13,508 nucleotides of DNA, taken from contig JAJYMR010000036.1 in assembly GCA_021786815.1 (NCBI GenBank), positions 1 to 13,508 on the forward strand, given 5' to 3'. Source of the DNA: Deltaproteobacteria bacterium. Its GTDB lineage: Bacteria > Desulfobacterota > Binatia > Binatales > Binataceae. Position 1 is the first letter of the stretch, and each line of letters begins with the position of its first letter. The notes under the pieces are model-generated. The model did no database searches. It had not been told where the DNA came from and saw only the letters and a list, made by a program, of their open reading frames with translations. Made by a program: the position numbers and the translations under genes. Positions 7,039-12,602 of the stretch are shown here, in pieces.

Positions 7039-8214
7039 ATGAGTACAGACGAATTCACGGTCAAGGACAAAGTCGCCATCGTCGGAATCGGTGAGACCAC
7101 CTATTACAAGCGAGGCCAGGCGCCCGTCAGCGAATTCCGGCTCGCCTGTGAAGCGATAAAGAAGGCAGCCGACGACGCGGGAATCGCCGTAACCGATATC
7201 GACGGCTTCGCCTCCTACAGCAACGAACGCAACGACGCGTCACGGCTCGCCGCCGCGCTCGGTCTGCCTGCGCTTCACTACTCCAACATGTTCTGGGGCG
7301 GAGGTGGTGGCGGCGGCTCGGGAGCAGTCGGAAACGCTGCTGCGGCCCTGGTCGCCGGTTACGCCAAATACGTGTGCGTGTTCCGGGCGCTCGCGCAGGG
7401 CCAGTTCGTGCGTTTCGGACAGGCGCCCGCGGCAAGAACGATCTCGGGACCGCCCGCGTACACGATGCCGTACGGGATGTCGGTGCCGGCGCACTGGGTC
7501 GCGCTTCGGACGCGCCGTTTCATGTACGAGCACAACGTCACGCAGGACGCGCTCGCCGCCGTCTCGCTCGCCTGCTATCACCACGCGCAGCGCAACCCGC
7601 GCGCCGTGATGTACGGGCGGCCGCTCACCCGTGAGCAATACGACGGCTCGCGATGGATCGTCGAACCGTTCCATCTTTACGACTGTTGCATGGAGAACGA
7701 CGGCGCCGCGGCTCTTATCCTGACCACGGCCGACCGCGCCCGCGACCTCAGGAACAAGCCCGCCTGGGTGATGGCCGCCGCCCAGGGCTCGGGTTATCGG
7801 CAGGGCGCAAGCGTCGAGAACGCACCGGATTACGCGTCGTCGAATTTCAAGTCGCTCGCGCCGCGCCTGTTCGCGATGGCGGGAATATCACCGCGCGACG
7901 TTGACGTCGCCCAGATTTACGAGCACTTCAGCGGCGCCGTGCTGCTGAGCGCGGTCGAGCACGGACTGTGCGCGCCCGACGAGGTGATGGATTTCTTGAC
8001 CTTCGAAAACATCACCTGGCCCAACGGCAAGCTGCCCATCAACACGAGCGGCGGCAATCTTGCCGAGTGCTACATGCACGGGCTCGAACTGGTGAATGAG
8101 GCGGTGCGCCAGGTGCGCGGAACCTCCACCTGCCAGATCAAGGACGCCGAGATATCGCTGGTCGTTTCGGGACCGATGGTATCGCCCGTGAGCGACCTGA
8201 TTCTGCACGGATAG
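7039..8214 (+). CDS. Thiolase-superfamily protein without catalytic Cys (Ltp2-like)
   Basis: The 391-residue protein has the thiolase fold of the lipid-transfer/SCP-x branch (KDKVAIVGIGETTYYKRG at the start). Where classical thiolases carry the nucleophilic Cys it has a run of seven glycines (G87-G93, in FWGGG...SGAVGN), so ordinary thiolysis is unlikely. Y294 (QIYEHFSG) and Y345 (AECYMHG) match the two tyrosines used by the steroid side-chain aldolase Ltp2, which needs a DUF35 partner. The next gene, one base downstream, is exactly that. I infer retro-aldol cleavage of a 3-hydroxyacyl-CoA or a related C-C step; the substrate is unknown. I chose ATG 7039 over ATG 7003: the protein family begins there, an AAGG lies at 7032-7035, and the extra 12 residues contain a GGC-TGC pair that breaks the codon-context habit of this window. 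Confidence 0.88.
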   Translation: MSTDEFTVKDKVAIVGIGETTYYKRGQAPVSEFRLACEAIKKAADDAGIAVTDIDGFASYSNERNDASRLAAALGLPALHYSNMFWGGGGGGGSGAVGNAAAALVAGYAKYVCVFRALAQGQFVRFGQAPAARTISGPPAYTMPYGMSVPAHWVALRTRRFMYEHNVTQDALAAVSLACYHHAQRNPRAVMYGRPLTREQYDGSRWIVEPFHLYDCCMENDGAAALILTTADRARDLRNKPAWVMAAAQGSGYRQGASVENAPDYASSNFKSLAPRLFAMAGISPRDVDVAQIYEHFSGAVLLSAVEHGLCAPDEVMDFLTFENITWPNGKLPINTSGGNLAECYMHGLELVNEAVRQVRGTSTCQIKDAEISLVVSGPMVSPVSDLILHG

Positions 8215-8215
8215 G

Positions 8216-8677
8216 ATGACCTCGATGGCCCAGGAAAAAGCAAAATCCTCCTATTATCTGCCGGCCGGGGTGCCCGCGCCGAAGCCCGCGCCCGACGGCC
8301 TCGACACGGAATTCTGGGACGCCGTGCGCCGCCATGAACTGGTCGTCCAGCGATGCCGCCGATGCGCCGCGTTCCAGTTCGGCCCCGAGTGGATATGCCA
8401 TCGATGCCACGGCGAGGAACTGGGATGGCATCGCGTGTCCGGCCGTGGCCGAATCTACAGTTGGGAGCGCGTATGGCATCCGATACATCCCGCGCTCAAG
8501 GACGCGTGCCCGTATCTCGTCGTCCTCGTCGAGCTTCCCGACGCCGACAACGTGAGAATGATCGGCAACCTGCTCGGCGATCCGATGCGCGATATCGCCT
8601 TCGGTGCGCCGGTCGAAGCCGTTTTCGAGGATCACGAGGAAGGCTTTACGCTCGTTCAGTGGAAGCTCGCCGGGTAA
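8216..8677 (+). CDS. DUF35 OB-fold, zinc-ribbon acyl-CoA-associated protein
   Basis: This 153-residue protein has the DUF35 layout: a zinc ribbon (about 38-60) with two CxxC pairs, QRCRRC and ICHRC, followed by an OB-fold (GRGRIYSWERVWHP onward, about 70-150). DUF35 proteins bind CoA thioesters and pair with thiolase-like enzymes, as in Ltp2/ChsH2 and archaeal HMG-CoA synthase/thiolase complexes. It begins one base after the thiolase stop, which argues for coupled translation and a stoichiometric complex. A second in-frame ATG at 8225 is possible. It is the last plus-strand gene before a convergent minus-strand gene. Family assignment is firm; the partner is inferred from adjacency. Confidence 0.9.
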   Translation: MTSMAQEKAKSSYYLPAGVPAPKPAPDGLDTEFWDAVRRHELVVQRCRRCAAFQFGPEWICHRCHGEELGWHRVSGRGRIYSWERVWHPIHPALKDACPYLVVLVELPDADNVRMIGNLLGDPMRDIAFGAPVEAVFEDHEEGFTLVQWKLAG

Positions 8678-8696
8678 TCGAGTCACAGAGTCGATC

Positions 8697-8736
8697 AAAA
8701 AAAATCGGGCGGCGAGGAGTTCCTCGTCGCCCGATT
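8697..8736 (-). terminator. Rho-independent terminator for the minus-strand secreted-protein gene
   Basis: A 16-base inverted repeat (arms 8703-8718 and 8721-8736, one mismatched pair) is flanked on its left by eight A residues (8697-8704). Read on the minus strand this is a GC-rich hairpin followed by a U run, 37 bases after the stop of the gene at 8774-9217. The one imperfect pair would be a G-U wobble in plus-strand RNA, so the hairpin may also slow plus-strand transcripts leaving the DUF35 gene, but no U tract follows in that direction. Confidence 0.85.
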
Positions 8737-8773
8737 CGCGGGGAGAGCGATCCGCTAGATCCTGTGGTGTGAC

Positions 8774-9217
8774 TTAGTCGCCGTCGTCGTCTCCGCCACG
8801 GCCGAACATGTTGCCCGGTCCGTAGTAGCCGCCGCCCATAAAGTTGCCCCAGTTGCCCGGTCCGTAGTAACCGCCGTTGAATAACGGGGAGCCATAGCCG
8901 CCGTTATAGTACCCGCGGCCCTCGTTGCCCTCACCCTCCGGACCGCCGTAACCTGCGTAGCCGTATCCGTTCCGCGCCCATTGCTGCTGCAGCCCGGGAT
9001 TACCCTGGAAATAGGGATTCCGCTGCCGGAACATGTTCATCCGCCTGTTCCGCATCATCGCGAAACGACGCGCCTTGAACGGGTGATGCATCGCCCAATG
9101 CGGCGCCTTCCATCCGCCGCCCTTCCATCCATGCGCGTATACCGGTACCGCCATTGTCCCGACGGCCAGGAAAAACCCCATTGCGACCACGACTCTCTTC
9201 AGATTCGGCACTCGCAT
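8774..9217 (-). CDS. Secreted Gly/Tyr/Asn-rich low-complexity protein, unknown function
   Basis: I do not recognise this 147-residue protein. It starts with a clear Sec signal peptide (MRVPNLKRVVVAMGFFLAV, cleavage predicted after PVYA at about residue 28), so it should be periplasmic or exported. The mature part goes from a His/Trp/Lys patch (HGWKGGGWKAPHWAMHH) through a Met/Arg stretch to a Gly/Tyr/Asn-rich tail with two GGYYGPGN copies 14 residues apart, ending in DDDGD. Such composition suits a surface, matrix or metal-binding protein, but this is inference. An AAGGAGG Shine-Dalgarno (plus-strand 9225-9231) seven bases upstream fixes the start at 9217; the frame stays open to 9334 but lacks support there. 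It has its own terminator and stands alone on the minus strand among catabolic genes. Confidence 0.8.
   Translation of the reverse strand: MRVPNLKRVVVAMGFFLAVGTMAVPVYAHGWKGGGWKAPHWAMHHPFKARRFAMMRNRRMNMFRQRNPYFQGNPGLQQQWARNGYGYAGYGGPEGEGNEGRGYYNGGYGSPLFNGGYYGPGNWGNFMGGGYYGPGNMFGRGGDDDGD
8811..8876. repeat. Two 24-base direct repeats inside the secreted-protein gene
   Basis: Bases 8811-8834 and 8853-8876 are identical except for one base and lie 42 bases (14 codons) apart. They encode the two GGYYGPGN units of the secreted protein. The near-identity at DNA level suggests recent in-frame duplication. Confidence 0.75.
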
Positions 9218-9521
9218 CGTAGTGCCTCCTTTTCCTGGACCCCCGGCCACCGACCGCCCGGAGAACTTTGCGCCTGTCGCCTCTCCGCGCGAGGAGTTGC
9301 CGCAAGTCCTGTTAGAGTTTCGTTGCCTGTCCACAGCTCATTCGACGTTGGCCAAGGCGAATCGTTACAAAAGTTTTGACGAAATTTTTTACAAAATGAT
9401 TGATTCCTTTCGACTAAGGTTTGTTTCGCTTTTAATTCGACATCCCCGCAACTCGGCAGCCCCTTTTATGGTTGCGTCTTCCCGCGCTTAGCCGCATAAA
9501 CCGCCCAGGAGGACGATTCTG
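9218..9521. promoter_or_regulatory. AT-rich divergent intergenic region
   Basis: This 304-base gap lies between the minus-strand secreted-protein gene and the plus-strand crotonase gene, so it must hold both promoters. Bases about 9360-9440 are strikingly AT-rich against the GC-rich background. That part contains a perfect palindrome CAAAAGTTTTG (9368-9378) and two TTACAAAA copies (9365-9372 and 9389-9396). I cannot assign a -35/-10 pair with confidence in either direction. Strong Shine-Dalgarno sequences sit at both ends (9225-9231 on minus, 9507-9513 on plus). Confidence 0.55.
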
Positions 9522-10286
9522 ATGGCACTGGTCGAATTCGAAGTCGAAGGCGAAATTGTCGTGGTAACGATAAACCGCCCCGAGGTCAAAAATGCGGTTA
9601 ACCGCCCGACCGCCGAAGCGCTCGCCGCCGCCTTCCGCCGTTTCGACGCCGACGAATCGCTCTCGGTCGCGATCCTGGCCGGCGCGGGCGGCACCTTCTG
9701 CGCAGGCGCGGACTTGAAAGCCGTCGCCTCGGGACAGGGGAACCGCGTCACCGCCCAGGGCGACGGGCCGCTCGGATGCACCCGGATGCTGCTCTCGAAA
9801 CCGATAATTGCGGCGGTCGAAGGCTACGCCGTGGCGGGAGGAATCGAGCTCGCTCTATGGTGCGATCTGCGGGTCGCCGCGCGCGACGCTACCTTCGGCG
9901 TGTATTGCCGCCGCTTCGGCGTTCCGCTGGTGGACGGCGGCACGATTCGGCTGCCGCGGCTTATCGGGATGAGCCGGGCGCTCGACATGATACTGACTGG
10001 CCGCGGCGTTTCGGGCGAAGAGGCGCTCGCATTCGGACTTGCGAACCGGATTGCCGAGCCGGGCAAGGCGCTCGAAGGGGCAAAGGAACTCGCCCGCCAG
10101 CTTGCCGCGTTCCCGCAGCGATGCCTGCGCTCGGACCGGATGTCCGCGTACGAGGGATTCACGATGCCGCTTGCCGACGCGCTTTCGAACGAATATCGGC
10201 GCGGTATCGCGACTATCGAATCGGGCGAGACGCGCTCCGGCGCCGAGCGGTTTGCCTCGGGCGTCGGCCGCCACGGCAAATTCTAG
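9522..10286 (+). CDS. Crotonase-family protein lacking one catalytic glutamate
   Basis: The 254-residue protein has the enoyl-CoA hydratase/isomerase fold: INRPEVKNAV near the start, the first oxyanion-hole segment CAGADLKA and the second in GYAVAGGIELAL. E109 matches Glu144 of rat enoyl-CoA hydratase, but the position of Glu164 is C129 (FGVYCRRFG). Hydratases normally need both, so this may be an isomerase, a hydrolase or another crotonase activity, and the standard name 'enoyl-CoA hydratase' would overstate it. An AGGAGGA Shine-Dalgarno (9507-9513) nine bases upstream supports the start. The gene is monocistronic here: divergent from the secreted protein, convergent with the VOC gene. Its place among acyl-CoA genes implies a CoA-thioester substrate. 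Confidence 0.88.
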   Translation: MALVEFEVEGEIVVVTINRPEVKNAVNRPTAEALAAAFRRFDADESLSVAILAGAGGTFCAGADLKAVASGQGNRVTAQGDGPLGCTRMLLSKPIIAAVEGYAVAGGIELALWCDLRVAARDATFGVYCRRFGVPLVDGGTIRLPRLIGMSRALDMILTGRGVSGEEALAFGLANRIAEPGKALEGAKELARQLAAFPQRCLRSDRMSAYEGFTMPLADALSNEYRRGIATIESGETRSGAERFASGVGRHGKF

Positions 10287-10299
10287 CCACGCCGCGAGT

Positions 10300-10415
10300 C
10301 CGCTTTCTTTCTCCTGCCCCCGCGTTCAGTGGCGGGGGAAGGCCGGGAAGGGGGGTGCCGAGGCCGCAGTCGCCAATCGCCCGCGCCCTCACGCTGGGAG
10401 AGTGGAAAGGAACCT
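10300..10415. repeat. GC-rich intergenic element with hairpin
   Basis: The gap between convergent genes contains a hairpin with 7-bp arms CCCCCGC (10317-10323) and GCGGGGG (10332-10338), followed by G-rich purine runs and a GGGAGAG motif near 10395. It has no U tract on either strand, so it is a poor intrinsic terminator. The composition resembles the dispersed intergenic repeats found in many high-GC proteobacterial genomes, but no second copy is in this window, so the repeat call is tentative. Confidence 0.3.
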
Positions 10416-10418
10416 GAC

Positions 10419-11138
10419 TCACTCTTTCGGCAGCGGGCCGGTCAGCGAAGCGCGCTGTGAAATCTCGATCCAGTTGCCGTCGGGATCGCGGATGAAGCAG
10501 ATCCGCGCGACTTCGCCGAGCGTCATCGGCGGCGCGCCTTCCCACGCCCCCATCGACATGAACCGCTTGTATTCCGCATTGCAATCCCGCACCTGGACGG
10601 TCACGTATCGGATTCCCAGCGCGCGCATCGCCTCGATCGCGCCTGCGGCGTCTTTCGCGCTCGTCCGCTCGGCGCGCCGGGCGTCGGGATCGCGCTCGAA
10701 GGTGAAGATCGTCTTGCCAAGCCTGTATTTCCGCTCGCCGAGCCGCTCGCATCCGAGCACCTCGCCGTAAAACCGCTCGAATTCGGCTTCGTCGGTCACG
10801 CCGAGATGAATCGCGATCTGGTCAACGCCGTAATGGCCGGTCGGAACGAGATAAAGCTGGTTGTCGTCGGGATCGACGAGCTGAAAAGGCAAAGGTGTAC
10901 GGCGGTCGGCTATCATGATCTGCCGGTAGCCGCCGGGCGTGCGCGGGGAAAGCGGCTCGCGCACGTGGTTTATCTTGAGCACCGAGCCCAAAAGCCCGTA
11001 GCGATACTGGCGCAGGCCTCCGCCCACCGGGAGCAATTCTTCGTAGGGCAGCCGGATGCGCTCGGCGTAAAACTCGCGCATCTCATCGATCCGGTTCGTG
11101 AATATCCCGATGTCAACGCATTCCTTCGCAAGCTGCAT
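10419..11138 (-). CDS. Tandem VOC (glyoxalase-fold) protein
   Basis: The 239-residue protein contains two vicinal-oxygen-chelate modules. The first begins KECVDIGIFTNRIDEMREFY; the second, about residue 113 onward, has DQIAIHLGVTDEAEFERFY and closes with FIRDPDGNWIEISQ, the common end of glyoxalase/dioxygenase-type proteins. His in IAIH and Glu in WIEIS are likely metal ligands. Members include glyoxalases, extradiol dioxygenases and methylmalonyl-CoA epimerases; I cannot choose among them. I set the start at ATG 11138, where the domain begins. The frame is open to ATG 11222, but the extra 28 residues look unlike the family and include a CGG-TGT pair foreign to the codon habit of this window; neither start has a good Shine-Dalgarno. 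The gene is divergent from the acyl-CoA dehydrogenase. Confidence 0.82.
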   Translation of the reverse strand: MQLAKECVDIGIFTNRIDEMREFYAERIRLPYEELLPVGGGLRQYRYGLLGSVLKINHVREPLSPRTPGGYRQIMIADRRTPLPFQLVDPDDNQLYLVPTGHYGVDQIAIHLGVTDEAEFERFYGEVLGCERLGERKYRLGKTIFTFERDPDARRAERTSAKDAAGAIEAMRALGIRYVTVQVRDCNAEYKRFMSMGAWEGAPPMTLGEVARICFIRDPDGNWIEISQRASLTGPLPKE

Positions 11139-11327
11139 GAACGCGTCACGTAACAGAATCCGAGCTTCAAAGTAAGCCCGCAAGGCATCGTTTGGGCGAC
11201 ACCGCCGAAGGGCGTGCGCCATGAACGCTCACGATTCTGAAACCCGCTCGCCGCGCGGATCTTCTATTAACGGCAAGACTGGGCTATGAAAACGCCATCA
11301 AGTTAGATTAACCCTGTGAGGACCGAG

Positions 11328-12524
11328 ATGGAGTTTCAGCTAAGCGCGAAAGCCGAAGAACTTCGCAAACGAGTGGCGAAGTTCATGGAGGAGAACGTCC
11401 TCCCGAACGAGCACAAAATCGGCGAAGAAGTGGAAAAGTCGGGCGACCCGCACGCGGAAGCCCCGACCATGAAGGAGATCCGCAAAAAGGCAAAGGCCGC
11501 GGGCCTCTGGAATCTCTTTCTCCCCGACAAGGAATTCGGCGCGGGACTTACCAACTTCGAGTACGCGCCCCTTTGCGAGGAGATGGGCAGGAGCCCCTTC
11601 GGCGCGCGCGCATTCAACTGCATGGCACCGGACACCGGCAACATGGAAATCCTCGCCGAGTTCGGCACTCCCGAGCAAAAGAAGAAATGGCTCGTCCCGT
11701 GCCTGGAAGGCGAGATGCGCACCTGCTTCTCGATGACTGAGCCTGAAACTCCCGGTTCCGACCCGACCCAGCTCAAGACCCGCGCGGTGCGCGAGGGCGA
11801 CTACTACGTTATCAACGGGCACAAATGGTTCACCTCCAACGCGATCGGCTCGAGCTTCGCAATCGCGATGGTGGTGACCGACCCCGACGCCGAACCGCAT
11901 CGGCGCGCAAGCCAGATTATCGTCCCGACCGATACCCCCGGGTTCAACCTGGTGCGCCCCGTGCCGGTGATGGGCCATGCGGGCGGCGGCGGCCACTGCG
12001 AAATCATCTACAAGGACTGCCGCGTTCCTGTTACCAACGTGCTCGGGCGCGAGGGCGACGGCTTCGCGATATCGCAGGCGCGCCTCGGCCCCGGCCGGAT
12101 CCATCACTGCATGCGCACGATCGGCGTCGCCGAGCGCGCGCTCGAACTGATGTGCAAGCGCGCAAACACGCGATGGACCCACGGCAGCTACCTTGCCGAC
12201 AAGGCCAATATCCAGGAATGGATTGCCGACTCGCGCATGGAGATCGACTCGACGCGGCTGATGGTGCTGTACGCCGCGTGGAAGATGGACGCCGAGGGCA
12301 AGAAGCAGGCGCGCAACGAGATCTCGATGATCAAGGTGATGGCGGCGAACATGGTGATGCGGGTGTGCGACCGTGCAATCCAGGTTCACGGCGCAGCCGG
12401 CGTCAGCGACGACTTCCCGATCGCCCGGATGTGGCGTGAGAGCCGTTCGCTCCGTATCGCCGACGGTCCCGACGAAGTGCATCGGATGGTCGTCGCGCGG
12501 CGCGAACTCCGCAAGTGGAAGTAA
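11328..12524 (+). CDS. Acyl-CoA dehydrogenase, ACAD10/11-like
   Basis: This 398-residue flavoprotein has the full ACAD fold: N-terminal helical domain (FQLSAKAEELRKRVAKF), the middle beta domain with CFSMTEPETPGSDP and KWFTSNA, and the C-terminal helical domain with AIQVHGAAGVSDDFPIARMWRESR. At the position of the usual catalytic Glu (YEGT) it has D379 in RIADGPDEVH, the signature of the ACAD10/ACAD11 and LvaC branch. In that branch the enzyme handles a phosphorylated 4-hydroxyacyl-CoA made by an APH-like kinase. Such a kinase is the next gene, 78 bases downstream. ATG 11328 is preceded by GAGGA (11318-11322) and matches the family start; an upstream in-frame GTG at 11316 overlaps that Shine-Dalgarno and is less likely. 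FAD cofactor and electron transfer to ETF are expected from the family. Confidence 0.9.
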   Translation: MEFQLSAKAEELRKRVAKFMEENVLPNEHKIGEEVEKSGDPHAEAPTMKEIRKKAKAAGLWNLFLPDKEFGAGLTNFEYAPLCEEMGRSPFGARAFNCMAPDTGNMEILAEFGTPEQKKKWLVPCLEGEMRTCFSMTEPETPGSDPTQLKTRAVREGDYYVINGHKWFTSNAIGSSFAIAMVVTDPDAEPHRRASQIIVPTDTPGFNLVRPVPVMGHAGGGGHCEIIYKDCRVPVTNVLGREGDGFAISQARLGPGRIHHCMRTIGVAERALELMCKRANTRWTHGSYLADKANIQEWIADSRMEIDSTRLMVLYAAWKMDAEGKKQARNEISMIKVMAANMVMRVCDRAIQVHGAAGVSDDFPIARMWRESRSLRIADGPDEVHRMVVARRELRKWK

Positions 12525-12551
12525 GCGAACCCGATTCCAGACCGTAAGCTG

Positions 12552-12583
12552 CGAGCGGCGGCGCATTCCCGCGCCGCCGCTCG
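12552..12583 (+). terminator. Strong hairpin between the dehydrogenase and kinase genes
   Basis: Arms 12552-12564 and 12571-12583 pair perfectly over 13 bp around the loop ATTCCC. The stem is nearly all G and C and is followed by TGTATTATTGCTT, a U-rich but interrupted tail. It could terminate or attenuate dehydrogenase transcripts, or stabilise their 3' end. It ends only 19 bases before the kinase start codon, so it may also reduce read-through expression of the kinase. Confidence 0.6.
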
Positions 12584-12602
12584 TGTATTATTGCTTAAAG
12601 CC

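Noticed and set aside
1274..11330. Shared 11-base string TGAGGACCGAG at the kinase start (about 1277) and before the dehydrogenase start (about 11317)
   Set aside because: In one case it is coding and in the other a Shine-Dalgarno region; the flanks do not match, so it is likely coincidence.
11340..12566. 408-codon minus-strand open frame opposite the acyl-CoA dehydrogenase
   Set aside because: The plus strand encodes a full-length ACAD with all motifs; the antisense frame shows no recognisable domain.
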